This document shows positions 24,616-36,803 of a DNA stretch of 64,000 nt, one piece after another. A program made the translations under genes and the position numbers. The notes under the pieces are model-generated. The model did not search any database. It was not told the DNA's origin and saw only the letters and a program-made list of their open reading frames with translations. Within the stretch, counting starts at the first letter, position 1; each line of letters starts with the position of its first letter. Source of the DNA: Diadophis punctatus similis (Eukaryota > Chordata > Lepidosauria > Squamata > Dipsadidae); NCBI GenBank assembly GCA_023053685.1, contig JALIGW010000005.1, positions 52,007,742-52,071,741 on the forward strand. The letters run 5' to 3'.

Positions 24616-25441
24616 CTGTGATGGCGAACCTATGGCATGCACGCCACAAATGGCACATGGAGCCATATCGGTGGGCACACAAACTCAGCTGATTTTCGGG
24701 CCCACTGGGAGTCAGGAAACAGGCTGTTTCCAGCTTCCGGAGAGGATGGGGAAGGCCCGTTTTTTGCTCTCCTCAAACTCCAGAGCCTTTCTAGGAGCCT
24801 GGGGAGGGCGAAAACAGCCTCCCCCCCCCCCAGAGGTTCTCCAGAAGCCAGAAATGTTCTGTTTGCCGATTTCTGGTTGGACCAGAAGGGCCGTTTTTTT
24901 GCTCTCCCCAGACTTCAGAGCCTTTCTAGGAGCCTGGGGAGGGCGAAAATGGCCTCCCCCCCCGGAGGCCCTCCGTAGGCCAGAAATGGCCTATTTCAAG
25001 ATGGGAAACAGGCCATTTCTGGCCTCCCGAGAGCCTCTGAGGGTGGGGAAGGCCATTTTTGCCCTCCCCAGGCTCCTAAAAAGGCTCTGGAGCTTGGGGA
25101 GAGCAAAAAATGGGCCTTCCCCACCCCCTCCAGGCTGGAAACAGCCTGTCTCCCAACTCCCAGTGGGCCCAGTGGGCCCAGAAGGCGCGAAAATCAGCTG
25201 AGTTGGCTCCATGTACCACTTGTGGCACGCATGCATAGGTTCGCCATCATGGGCCTAGAAAAGCTCTGAAGCCTGGGGAGAGCGAAAAATGGGCGTGCCA
25301 TTGCGTGCCGGGAGCGAGGGGGTCACACGTGCTTGCATGAGGGGGCACATGGAATTATGGGTGTGGGCACGTGCGCGTGCGACCCCTCCCCCCTGCGGTC
25401 CCCCTTTTGGCACATGAACCAAAAAAGGTTCGCCATCACTG
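24616..25441. mobile_element. Foldback hAT-type element, 826 bp, 8-bp target duplication
   Basis: CTGTGATGGCGAACCT at the left is nearly the complement of AGGTTCGCCATCACTG at the right. The flanks read TCCTAAGC (24608-24615) and TCCTAGGC (25442-25449), an 8-bp duplication with one mismatch. Within it, 24616-24820 and 25065-25249 are long inverted arms, and a second inner GGTTCGCCATCATGG end lies at 25241-25255, so one end has been duplicated. The centre has a tandem repeat of GAGCCTTTCTAGGAGCCTGG (24782 and 24919) with poly-C runs. The open frames of 113-189 codons across it are by-products of the GC-rich repeats. Confidence 0.78.
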
Positions 25442-25449
25442 TCCTAGGC

Positions 25450-27336
25450 AGTTTGCTACTGAATTTAAAACTCTCCTGTAAGTGAATTAGTTGCAACATA
25501 TTAGAGATAATATTTTAAAGGTGACAACATAACAAATAGACTTTTCCTTGATTATTTTTAAGACCCTATTAAAGTAAAAGGGTCCAACAATATGTTATTT
25601 TGGGAGGGAATGAATATAATTTGGAGAAAGAAAAATGGTGCAGCTCTACAGCGCATTTGTGGCTTTGAGAAATGTTATTTTAAAGCTGTTTGCCTTTTAA
25701 ATGGCAGCGGTCTGTATATCTTTTTGTCTAGACTCCATCAGGCAGACTATTGTACCTGAAGGCTTAGGACTGAAGAAGACTAAAGGAATACATCATGTCA
25801 AAACCCTGAAGTAGGAATTATTATCTTTCATGCTTCTGTTCACGGCTGTATTATGTCACCAAATCACATCACAGTGTAATCAAAGATGAATAAAATATTT
25901 TTCCCCTTTACCTTAAATGCTTTTCCTGTCAATTACAATCAAAGGACATGATTTCAGGTCTGTCAGTTGGCTGGGTTCCTTCTGACTGATGATTCTGAAA
26001 CTGCAATCTACTAAATATAAAATGAATCAGAGAATTTTCCAAATGGGTCTGCCATTAAGAAAGAAGGTAGTGGTTTTTTTCCGCCCACTGGGGACAGAAA
26101 AATAATTGGTCTTTAAAGAATGAAATCAAAGATGTTAAAAATGACTGTTGTGTTCCTTTCCTCTTTCTATATTATTGACATTTTCATCTGTACTAAAATT
26201 TCACTTATTTCCTCTTAAGAAAAGCTCCTATCACTATTTTAATCAACTAGCTCTCATCTTCTGTGCCATTAAAGTAAGTATTAAGATCTTATTTTTTTTA
26301 CTCTTATTTTTGGTCCATATTATTAGGTATTTTGTTATCCCACTGCAGGTACAACTTCTAGGCAGTGTACTAGCTTGCTTGATTACATCATTAACTATAA
26401 TCAAAAACAGTTCCCCAGAATGATTTCAGCTTAGTAATAGGGACTGCTTCCTTTGATCCGCAATGCATCATTTTACAATAGGTTGCTCCTCATTTACACT
26501 ACAAATGCTGGGTTTTTTTTTAAAAAAGTGCTATCTTTGCAAGCAGTACTGGATAAAAATATAACAAAATAATAAAATAATCAGTTCATCAGTTTTTATG
26601 CCAGTTGTTTTCAGCAAGGAACAATCAGTCTTTAACAACTCAAAAAAAAAAAAAGTTAGTTTGTCCTATATGTCATCTCTGTATAATATTGCTCTGCATT
26701 TTCTGCTTTGTGGCATTTTAACTCTCCTTATGTGAGTGTGTGTGTGTGAATATATTAATAAGTCATTTCATATTCTGGTGAAGCTAAATGAACTTTATCA
26801 CCCTTTCACTGAAGTATTTTAGAAGTATATGCAGGACAACATTTTATTTTAATGTACTAATATACTTAATAAAACCAGCGTATTGCTGGATAGATAGTGT
26901 GCTTTTTTACGGTTTCATTTATAATATTGCTATCACTGATGAGCAAATATGAACCTACAGACTATTTGAATAATGCATGTCATTATTGGGAAAGTAATAT
27001 TTCTTTATGTGTTGAGAATAGGTTTTGTGGCACTTATTTGAATGAGCACAATCTATGAGAGTACAAAAATTTTATACACTGGAGATCAGACACAAGGTAA
27101 AAGATATTTGCATTGCCTGATTTGGCAATCCTTTCCCATATGCCAGTGCAGTTATGGAATATGAATTTTAATGCATTTGGCCTTTTTATAAAATCCACAC
27201 AGTATTTGCTGAGGGATGTAAAAGGAGATCCTCTGGTTGGCTGACATGCTAATGTGAAAGAGGCTGAGGAAAGCAGAACATCTTGCATTGAAGACAATTC
27301 ATTAAGTGTTTTTCCGGTGAGACCGGTCTATCAGGG
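25450..27336. other. Unique AT-rich sequence, no gene seen
   Basis: About 1.9 kb without recognisable repeats. The segment 25620-25990 is compositionally balanced (TCAATTACAATCAAAGGACA near 25929) and is a reasonable place to test for conservation across reptiles. Confidence 0.4.
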
Positions 27337-27339
27337 CAA

Positions 27340-27720
27340 CCTGGTTTAGTTTAGTTTAGTTTAGTTTATTGGAATTTCTATGCTGCCCAACTCCCAGAGG
27401 GACTCTGGGCGGCTCACAGTAAGGTATAGAAACCACAATCAATCAAAGCAATTTAAAAGCATATTAAAAAGTACAATATATTATTTAAAAAGAACTTTCA
27501 CTCCGACATGCATACCTGGGCCGATCTAACAAGACCATATCTTCGGGTCATTGGCCCCATGCCTGCCGGAAAAGCCAGGTCTTAAGCTCTTTCCGGAAGG
27601 CCAGTAAGGTGGGGGTAGTACGGATCTCGGGAGGTCTACCCAAATATGGGACGAAACATACTGTTTCGCTTTCACCTTTCAGCCCCAATCCAGGAGCCTT
27701 CACAAGTAGTCGCTTCCACA
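27340..27720 (-). mobile_element. CR1/L3-like LINE 3' end, reverse orientation, (AAACT)n tail
   Basis: The minus strand encodes PPEIRTTPTLLAFRKELKTW and LFRQAWGQ, the same C-terminal block as at 9.6 kb, then a 3' UTR and the CCGCCCAGAGTCCCTCTGGG-like tail. On the plus strand the element starts with TTTAG repeats, that is an AAACT-type tail. 5'-truncated. Confidence 0.75.
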
Positions 27721-27727
27721 ACAAACT

Positions 27728-27842
27728 ATTTTGTGTTAAATTTAAATTTAAATTTACCAACATAGAAATAAAGGGAGACTGAAATAGCTATACTAGTCTC
27801 CCTTTATTTCTTTATCGGTAAATGTAAATTTAACAAGACAAT
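27728..27842. repeat. Inverted repeat of about 115 bp
   Basis: TTTGTGTTAAATTTAAATTT, then AGAAATAAAGGGAGACT, is mirrored after a short centre by AGTCTCCCTTTATTTCT and GTAAATTTAACAAGACAA. The stem has small mismatches. It may be a small foldback element lying between a LINE and a hAT element; no target duplication was identified. Confidence 0.6.
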
Positions 27843-27894
27843 TCATTGTTTCACCTACTAAGATACTGTACCTACTAAGATACAGAGTAATGCC

Positions 27895-30599
27895 CAGTGG
27901 TGGTATTCAATTTTTTTCCCTACAGGTTCTGTGGGTGTGGCTTGGTGGGTAGTTCATATGACTGAGTGGGGCGTAACAACTCAACATCACTCACGGCAAG
28001 GTGGGGCAGCACCTTGCTGTGAGTGACATTGAGTTGGCTATGCCCACTCAGTCACATGACCCCCCCCACCAAGCCACGTCCACCAAGCCACGAGGGAGGG
28101 GCATTTCCACAGCACCTGCAAGAAGGGCTCTATCTCCTCAGGGGAAGACCAGGCAGAGCTGCTCAGCTGACAGGCAGGTTAACAGGTGATGTCAGCACTT
28201 TTTGGGGCCATTTTGGCTTGGGTTGTGCTCAAGACGGAACCCCACAACTTGCAAAAGCCCCAATTTCACCCCCTTTGCTTGGTGGACCTTTGGAAGCTGG
28301 TTAAAATAGTTGGTGGGAATGGGCTCCCCTCCCCCATCGCCCATCTGGGAAGCCGGATGGGAGCGCAGTGGTCAAGAAAGCAGCAGAGCCTGTGTGTACC
28401 TGGATTGCCTTCATCTCAGCCCGGCTGTGGGGATGGAGGGCTAAGCAGGAAACTCTGCATCTCTTAATTCCCAGTTCCAGAGGCTGCGGGTGCCCCTGCC
28501 AAGGAGAGCTGCACAGAGAACCAACTGGGGTAGAGAGTGGCACGGCCCGAATCCAAGAGCAGGAGAATTGCCCCGGGCAGGCTGGAGGTCAGGGATGGGG
28601 GGGGGGGGGGGCTGGAGCCGAAGCCAGGCTCCTAAGCGACAGGTTCATGTTATGCCTCCCTGCAAGAAGCAGCCAGCTGGGCAGGTGACGATGGGGGTGG
28701 TGGAGGAGCTGTTCTCCAGCTCCAGCACTGGGCTCTGGGAAACCTCGGGGATCACTCTTGCCTTGCAATTCCCTTCACCGACTTTGCGCCCTGCGGGCTG
28801 GGTAGAAGCTGCACCTGGCTCGGCACTTGGCTGCTGGCACTTCAGGGAGGCAAGGAGCAGTGCTTCCGCCAAATTGCAACTCTTGGGAGAGGGAGGGGGG
28901 ACCAACTATTCTCTCTGAGGGGTAGGGATGGGGCAATGATAATACCCCTCCCCCCTTTTTTTACCTGCTTCCAGTTAAGGTTACAAGAACGTGGAGTTTT
29001 TAGTGTAGTTGCAGATTTGAAGTCTCTCAAACTCCCCCCCCCCCCCCATGATCTGAAATGACCCTGATTTTCTTTGCCGTTAGTCACTCTCCCGGTGTTT
29101 GTCCAACCTGGCGCTCCTGTTCGGTTCTCCTCCTGCCTGGCAAAAATGTTCAACTAAGTCTTCTAGCAGTTGCTGGCTGCTTCTCTCTGCTGCAGGATTT
29201 AACTTTGCTGCTTCTCTCCTCCTTCTCATGTTTGCTCTGTGTGTATGAGGCCGAGAAGGAGGAGAGAAGCAGCCAGGTTAAATACTGTGGCAGAGAGAAG
29301 CTGAAGTTTTCTGTCTCCCTTCACAGTGGAGCTGTCTGTCCCTTTATGGTCCCCCCTCCCCCCCGTGTCAAAGTACCTTAAAGGGACAGACTGTGGTGGC
29401 TTGCTCTGTATGCATGCTAGACTCCCAGGGACAGCACGAGTGAGCCAGGGTAAAGCTCCATGCCGCACCAGGAGACTGAAGTGGGAATTTCTGCCCCCCT
29501 CCGCTCTGCCCCGCGCGTGCCTTGGCATCCCATTTTTTTCTCTTTGTCCCCTTTTCCTGTTTCTCTTGCTGGATCGCTGCGGGGGGAGAAGAATCTAGCT
29601 TTGCTGCCATTGCAGCTAGGAATCTCAAAGTGTGTGTGGTTCGGATGCTAGATCGGCCCAGCCAAAGTTTTGCTGAGGTGCCAGAAAGATGGAGCGAGGG
29701 GTTAGAGCTAATAGGTGGCCAAGCTAAGTGTCTGAAGGACCCTATCCTGTCATCAGAACTCCTGGCTGAGGCACGAGTGAAACTTCGGCCAGACACCTAG
29801 GAAGACAGGAAGGGGCCTGTCTATCTAGCGTCCGGATTGCCTACAACACAAATGTTCATTCTTGGCTTTATTTGAGATTCCTAGCTGTGATGGGAATAGG
29901 ACTGACCCCGGCTGCGGCTTCTAGCTCCAAGCTGAAGTGGAAGGAATTGAAGTCTGCCTTAGGCACCACCAGCTGGTGCAAATATACTGGAATGGGCAGT
30001 GCAAAGGCAAGTTGCGCTTTCCTTCTGCATACTAAGGCTTCGGCCATCACTACAGCTGCTTTGGCCCGCCTGCAAACCCCCCCCCTTGCTGCACACATGC
30101 TGGGGAACGTGCTGTGTGCCCGGATGGACCAGGCGCTTTCTGTTGGGCCTCCATCCTGGAGGTGGGCCTGAAACATGGCCGAGCCTCGCTGTGTCCCCCC
30201 TGCAGCCCTTTGGCTAAGTGCAGCGGGCCCACTCCCCCACCGTTGACCTTACCTTCTCAGGCCAGGTGGCCACATGGGAGGAAGCTGTGCAAGTGAGCTA
30301 AGGAAGCCTCACCAGGCAGAAATCATCTGGGCCATGTGGTCAAGGAAAGCGAGGGAACCAGTCCAGAGAGCAGCAGCTATGCCACTGCACTGGCGTGTCT
30401 CTAGGCAGGTGAGGCATGAAAAATAGTGACTGGGCGGGGTGAGTGGGTGGGGTGGGCAGGGTGGGGCGGGGCGTGCAGGGCGAGCAGGCAGGTGGGGGTG
30501 GAGCCAGTCAGAGATTGTATTTACTGGTTCGGTGAACCATTTAAAATCGCCGCTACCAGTCCACGCAAACCGGTCCCAACCAATCGAATAACACCACTG
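27895..30599. mobile_element. Large hAT-type non-autonomous element, 2.7 kb
   Basis: Ends CAGTGGTGGTATTCAA and CGAATAACACCACTG are inverted. Flanks GTAATGCC (27887-27894) and GTAATAAT (30600-30607) share five of eight bases, so the insertion is old. Inner foldbacks are plain: around 27950-28062 (CATCACTCACGGCAAGG against CCTTGCTGTGAGTGACA), 29165-29300 (TTCTCTCCTCCTTCTC against GAGAAGGAGGAGAGAA) and 29590-29900 (GCAGCTAGGAATCTCAAA against TTTGAGATTCCTAGCTG). The region 29840-30075 is the reverse complement of 3300-3520. Open frames of 60-142 codons overlap on both strands with no transposase motif, so this is not an autonomous element. Confidence 0.72.
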
Positions 30600-30696
30600 G
30601 TAATAATTTATTTCTAATCTCAGTACTGTAATCTATGTTTGAATACATATCTATTCAAATATAAAATACAGCTCTCTGGTTCTGAACACATACATA

Positions 30697-31088
30697 CAGG
30701 TAGTCCTCAACTTACAACAGTTCATTTAGTGACCTTTCAAAGTTACAACGTCACTGAAAAAAGTGACTTATGACCATTTTTCATACTAATGACCATTGCA
30801 TTCCCTGCGGTCAGGTGTTTTACATTCGGATGCAACTGGTTCATATTTATGATGGTTGCAGCGTCCCAAGGCAATGTGATCATCTTTTCCGAACTTCTGA
30901 CAAGCAAAATCAATGGGGAAGCTGGATTCACTTAACAACTATGTTAGCAATTGAACAACTGCAGTACTTCACTTAACAAATGTGGCAAGAAAAGTCGTAA
31001 AATGGGCCAAAACTCACTTAACAAATGTCTCACTTAGCAACATAAATTCAGGGCTGAATTGTGGTCATAAGTTGATGACTACTACCTG
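30697..31088. mobile_element. TA-type DNA element, 392 bp
   Basis: CAGGTAGTCCTCAACTTACA at the left and a complementary end finishing GACTACTACCTG at the right, with TA on both sides (30695-30696 and 31089-31090). The TA duplication fits the Tc1/mariner/pogo group. Repeated CACTTAACAA phrases near the right end mirror TTTAGTGACC at the left. No transposase. Confidence 0.8.
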
Positions 31089-31263
31089 TAATATCTATTT
31101 GCCACTTTGCACTTCAGAGATTGCTGCTCTGTGAGACCTATTATATTCAGCCAAGCTTTTAGGAACTGAAGAAAAAAAACAAATACAAAAGAATCTGGAA
31201 GTAAACAATAGAACCTGACATACCATGCTTTGCACACTAGCATGTATATAGTATTATTTATAA

Positions 31264-31500
31264 GAGCTTTGGTGGCGCAGTGGTTAGAGTGCAGTACTGC
31301 AGGCTACTTCTGTTGACTGCCAGCTTCCTGCAATTTGGCAGTTCAAATCTCACCAGGCTCAAGGTTGACTCAGCCTTCCATCCTTCCAAGGTGGGTAAAA
31401 TGAGGACCCAGATTGTTGGGGGCAATATGCTGACTCTGTAATCCACTTAGAGAGGGTACTAAAGCAGTATATAACTCTAAGTGCTATTGCTATTGCTATT
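31264..31500 (+). mobile_element. tRNA-derived SINE
   Basis: Starts GAGCTTTGGTGGCGCAGTGG with a good A box (TGGCGCAGTGG, 31273-31283) and the B-box-like GTTCAAATCTC (31341-31351), then GGTAAAATGAGGACCCAGAT and a tail of GCTATTGCTATT. Near-complete copy. Confidence 0.87.
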
Positions 31501-32286
31501 TAGATGTAGACCTGTTGACTACATGTCTCTGCAGAATATTTATGCATATTTCTGAATGGGATAGAGGAGTTCCTTTTGTGATATTACTCCAGAAGCAAAT
31601 AGGCAATTTACTAGTTGGCAACAATTCCCTATTATATAATAGATTCTGACGTAAAAAAACATTTTTATCACGATAAGTTTTTTTTTATTATATATTCAAA
31701 TTTCAGTGCTTTGGTATTTTCCACTTAAGTACAGTCATTAATTCCTAATCACTTGAATTATATGTAAAAATCTCATCCAATTTTCTAAAAGGTTGAAAGC
31801 TAGAGTTATCGGTGCTTATTGTTCAATATATCGGGAGCTTATTGGGGAAGAATAATAAACCAATGATGAGAATAAATTAACACTCAGAATGTTGAAAAAT
31901 TAAATGTATTTCCTAGTTATTTTCTTCAAACAAGAGCATAATTTAGCAGAACTCCAAACATCCAGACGGTCACTTGCTGAATTTTTCTATATCAACTTAC
32001 TACCATATTTGTAGTGCAAACTGCTGGGAGACCTGGGAAGTCAATAGGCTAACAAGATAGATAAATGATAGACAGACAAACAGACAGAGAGACACCAAAT
32101 AAACATCAAGGCTAGATGGAAGACCACATATTTTGCATAGAGACATCCCTAATTCAGTCCATGACCTCTCCAGTTAAATGGGATTTTTGTCTGTAAGGTT
32201 GATGGGCCAAGAACCTAACACAGTACATCACACAAATGTGTAGCTATGTCATCAGGGAAAATATTCAGTCCAGACTCCAAATATAT
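31501..32286. other. AT-rich sequence, no feature seen
   Basis: No open frame or repeat boundary that can be supported. Confidence 0.4.
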
Positions 32287-32520
<234 letters not shown>

Positions 32521-32639
32521 TGCAGGGAAGATATTTATTGGAGGAGTTACTGTCTCCAACCTGATGTCTCCAAATATGTTGAGACTACAATTGCAGAATT
32601 TCCAACCAGATGGAAGATACTTATTATAGAAGATTAGAT

Positions 32640-33045
32640 ACACTAATCTTCTATAATTACCTTCGGGACCGCATCCTACCTCATACTTCCCTTCGACCCA
32701 GAGTGGGTCTCCTCCAGGTCCCGTCAACCAAACAATGCCGGCTGGCGTGGCCTAGGGGGAGGGCCTTCTCTGTGGGGGCCCCTGTTCTCTGGAACCAACT
32801 CCCCCAGAGATACGAATTATCCCCACCTTGCTGGCCTTCCGAAAAGCCGTGAAGACATGGCTCTTCCTGCAGGTGGGGTGATTTGAGACAATTTCACATC
32901 TTAGATCTCCCCCACGTATGTATGGTTTTTATATGTTTTTTTAAATTCTTTTTTAAACTGTTATTAAATTATTATATTGTTTAGTTGTTCTTTAAATGTT
33001 GTATGCCGCCCTGTGTCCCCAGGGAATAAGGCGGCATATAAGAAC
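32640..33045 (+). mobile_element. CR1/L3-like LINE 3' end
   Basis: The plus strand encodes RVGLLQVPSTKQCRLAWPRG and AFSVGAPVLWNQLPQRYELS in one frame, with the downstream LLAF-KAVKTWLF block in another because of a small indel. The 3' UTR ends with TGCCGCCCTGTGTCCCCAGG and then the AAAT array. 5'-truncated. Confidence 0.8.
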
Positions 33046-33194
<149 letters not shown>

Positions 33195-33601
33195 CAATTT
33201 ATTTATTGATGGAAATGTATATGGCTGTTTAACTCATTTTCAGTGACTATGGGCTCTTACAAAGATAAGTACATCTTACAAAGATACAATACTAGCTCCC
33301 ATTGAACTGTACAATACTCGATAATTGCATAATACAAAGAAATGTTTATAGCATAAATCAGGATCTTTGATTTCCCAATATGGTCACTCCTAATGTTTAT
33401 GATAGTCAGATGATGGTCATGGCTAGCAGAGCCTTCATCTTTTGTGCCAGATGGGCCCATTCATAGAATTGAAAGGGATCTAAGCCCAAGCTCCGCACAT
33501 TGCGGGTCCATTGCTATTGCTGTCAATTCTCTTACTTTCTCTATGTATGTTGCTTTCCTTCAATTGTATATGTCAGGTCCAATAAGAATGGTGAGCAGAT
33601 A

Positions 33602-34351
33602 GAGATGGATAGACTAACGCTAGAGTTGAAGGATAAATCTAATTCAGAGTATTATGAAACCTGGGACAAACTATATGATTGGTGGGAAACAAGGAAAGCC
33701 AAGACTATGTGTTAGTGGAAAGGTTGGAAACAGGGGTGGGTAGCTCATTTACTGATGCCGGTGCACTATGCGTGCATCTCCATGTTTTGGGCATGCGCGC
33801 GCATGCGCCCCCTCACGCGATTTTGCTTCTGCACATGCGCGGAAGCAAAATCTTGCTGAAATCTCATGAGGGGACGCGCATGCGTGTGAGATTTTGGTGC
33901 AATTTTTCTTCTGCGCATGTGCAGAAGCAAAATCTCACCGAAATCTCGCGCGCATGCACGTCCCCTCATGAGATTTCAGCGAGATTTTGCTTCTGCGCAT
34001 GCGCAGAAGCAAAGAAGCCCAAAAATTCTCACAAAAAGATGTTGACGCGCACAACGGACCAGCGGAGCTGGCACCGGAGCGGCCGCGCGCAAATTGCACA
34101 ATCAGCCGCTCCCTACCGGAGCTAGCTCCGGTAGGAACCCACCACTGGTTGGAAAGATTTAGAAATCATATTAAAACTTGATTTTATATGATAAGAAAGG
34201 TGATACAAAAAGAAATGACCTAATGTAAATATGTAAACTGGATAATCCGTCATGTACTTACTTTTATGTATTTTGGTCTTTGTTTGTCTTGTTGTCTGTA
34301 CATTTTGTTTTTAATTGTACTATAAATAAAAAACTTTTTAAAATAAAAAAA
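33602..34351 (+). mobile_element. L1-type LINE 3' end with 18-bp target duplication, carrying a nested hAT element
   Basis: AAGAATGGTGAGCAGATA occurs at 33584-33601 and 34352-34369. The insertion ends in AATAAAAAACTTTTTAAAATAAAAAAAA, an L1-like A-rich 3' end. At its 5' end, 33605-33715 encodes about 36 residues (DKLYDWWETRKAKTMC then stop) that are plausibly the C-terminus of L1 ORF2, followed by a 3' UTR. A hAT element with its own 8-bp duplication interrupts the UTR at 33731-34147. So the L1 came first and the hAT element later. L1 identity is inferred from tail, duplication length and context. Confidence 0.72.
33731..34147. mobile_element. hAT-type MITE, 417 bp, perfect 8-bp target duplication
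   Basis: Starts CAGGGGTGGGTAGCTC and ends GGTAGGAACCCACCACTG, flanked by GTTGGAAA on both sides (33723-33730, 34148-34155). The interior repeats, in both orientations, a unit containing CTTCTGCGCATGCGCAGAAG and AAATCTCATGAGGGGACG, so it folds on itself several ways. Very CpG-rich compared with its surroundings. Overlapping open frames on both strands follow from the inverted repeats. Confidence 0.87.
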
Positions 34352-34374
34352 AAGAATGGTGAGCAGATAATGGT

Positions 34375-34830
34375 ATTTAGAAGAAAGTCCTAACATTCAA
34401 GGGAGGGGATTAATTGATGGCAACTTACAACCACACTGTCAACTCTGAAGCAAATCTGGCTGGGTCCATTTTGGAGGCTTCAGGGTTGCCACAATGCGAA
34501 GAAGGAATAGGGAGGGGAACATAGTTAGATGGGGGTTTTGTAGACAAAACAAAATAGTTTTCCTGTGGGAACCAAGGACATTCCAACATGTGGCTGGAGA
34601 AGGAGAGGTGAAGTAACCAGGCAACCAGCCAGCACCTTGATTGGACAATGTGACTGATTGTTTGGGGGAAGGGGGAACTTTCACTTTTTTAATCAGGCGA
34701 AAACTGCGAAAACTTTCAGAGTCAGTTTTCACCTGTTTGTGCCAATATGATATCTCCAATAAAACTGTTCTTTGAGGAATATGCCTGCCTTGGAGTTCTG
34801 CTTTCTATGGAGCTATTACTTGGAACCATG
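34375..34830 (+). mobile_element. Possible solo LTR-like sequence
   Basis: A moderately GC-rich stretch with a late AATAAA signal (CCAATAAAACTGTTC near 34756), then TGGAGTTCTGCTTTCTATGG and TTACTTGGAACCATGACAC, which resembles an LTR end followed by a primer-binding-site-like TGG. No second copy in the window and no duplication found, so this is weak. Confidence 0.25.
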
Positions 34831-36544
34831 ACACACACTTCCCCCATTTTCCCCGCCCAAAAAAATATCTAGGATGGGCAAAGCATCCCTTCTATTATCA
34901 AAATGTGTGAATTAAATCAGTATTAATAATCCCTATGCCTTTTCTGTAAGTAGGAGATAAAAACACTAATGATAAGGTTTTCCTACTTTTCCCCTTAAAA
35001 ACAGAATAGTAATAATACGTCTCTTTACAACACACAGGTTGCCAATTTCCTCAAAGTTACCTAAAATCCTCTGGTGTCCCCAGGCTCTCCCCCTTCAAGA
35101 AAGAATTCAGCCGTTGCCATGCCAATGACAATCCCAGAAGCCTGTGTTCTTATTTTTCTTTTTCCACATATTCACTTGCTAAGAGCAGTGGGGGGAAAAT
35201 AGAAAATACAAATTGGAGGTTTTCTTGACAGGTGGCAGGTAATATTCATCCAGGAATCTTCTCTCTCTAAATTTGTATATCCATTGCTTCTCCGTATGCA
35301 TGCCAACCCCCTCTCCTCTTATATCTACCATAATCTCATGTAAATTAGCCACTATTTTCAGCAAGGCATTACTCTATTGCCTGAAAGCACACTAGATACA
35401 CAGAATGAACATTCTGCCTCCATCCTTCAATGTGCTAAATGCTTTTAGGATAACAACAATATTTTAAAATTTCAAATAATTATAAAAACCTTGCTTGCTA
35501 TTGCATAATTATTTTATAAACCACACAGTATACAACCGTTACTCGTCATAGAGATCATCTTCACACTGTACCATATGGCTAATGACTTCTATTGTGCACC
35601 ACACCATACTGTGTATTCTTTTCTCATCATACTGTATTGGCTACTGAATGAGTTTGCAGTTAATGTATGTGTTACCCTTTCACTGCATGTTTATTTTATG
35701 AGATTGTGGCATCTGTTTTTGGTCTTTGCTCTAAAAGTGGCAGAGTTCTGCTTCCAGGACTTGGATATTACCTCAATATTAATTTCCCCAGACAGGCTTA
35801 ATTTTTTTTGTTATTGTTTTTTCCCCCTTGGGTCTATAACTTTTCATCTAAGCTTATTATACCTCTTCCTCCCTTTCTTTCAATCTAAATTCTCCAAAAA
35901 TCCAAGTTTATCATTTATTCTCTATTGAAATTCAAATACATGAACTTCCGTCTACCATTTATTTATTTTTGAATCAAATCATTTCAGTTCTAAAGCTTTT
36001 CTCTTATAGATAGATACACAGCTCTTTAAATTGCCCAAGCATTAACTTTTTAAACACATTTTTACTCTAAAAATAAAATACGCTATAATCTTCCATAACC
36101 AGTCTCAATACATAAGCAGCATTGTAAGCACTTTGTATTTGTCCCTGTTATATTCATGCAGCCATAAAAAAGTTTTTGCATTATTTACCACCTATTTAAA
36201 AATTCAGCAAGAAAAACATTTTTTAAAAAATCAAATATATTATAGTTGTGTACTATTGGAGACAATTAGAATGCAAATAAGTCTTGTGGTTTCAACAGTT
36301 GATGTGATTTCAGAATTATGAGAAAAACAAAACAAAGTTGGAAGATGTTTACTTTTACATTAGGTTTCCTTTTTACAGAAAAATATAATGCAATGCTTGA
36401 ATGATCCAGGTTCTTTCTTTAAAATCACATCATATGGGACCCAGGAAACACATCTCCATTCTCTATTATTGCCTCCATTCTTTAGAACTATATCTCCCCA
36501 CCCCACCCCTCATCCCAATATATGATAGTACCTTAATTCTGCTT
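34831..36544. other. Unique AT-rich sequence, no gene seen
   Basis: Open frames such as 35575-35928 are rich in F/L/Y and carry no recognisable motif. No repeat boundary recognised. Confidence 0.4.
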
Positions 36545-36549
36545 GCCTT

Positions 36550-36803
36550 GTCCCATTAAGACCCAGCTTTTCCTCAAAGCATCAGGGTCCAGTTGATTAG
36601 AATATTTTTTGGTTGCTTTATTATGGTACTTGGTTGCTACTTTATCTTTTGTATTTTATATTTATATATTAGACATGTTTTATTGTTATATGGAGGTTTT
36701 TTTTTCTGGTTGATTGTCTGTTTTCATGCAGTGTTCTGCCCAGAGTCACAGTGTTTGAGTTGGGTAGCATTATAAATCTAGTAAGTAAGTAAATCAATAA
36801 ATA
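36550..36803 (+). mobile_element. Decayed CR1/L3-like LINE tail
   Basis: T-rich 3' UTR followed by GTTCTGCCCAGAGTCACAGT, GAGTTGGGTAGCATTATAAA and an AAGT/AAAT-rich tail, the same order as the better preserved LINE ends here. Confidence 0.55.

Noticed and set aside
24632..25201. 189-codon proline/arginine-rich open frame
   Set aside because: It lies wholly within a foldback hAT element, with similar frames on both strands. It reflects GC-rich inverted repeats.
28001..30296. Dense cluster of 60-142 codon open frames on both strands, suggesting a GC-rich gene
   Set aside because: It is inside a 2.7-kb hAT-ended element with several inverted repeats. There is no splice pattern, domain or consistent frame.
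34375..34830. Solo LTR assigned with confidence
   Set aside because: Only a poly(A) signal and a TGG-like sequence support it. No flanking duplication or partner LTR is present, so it is listed at low confidence only.
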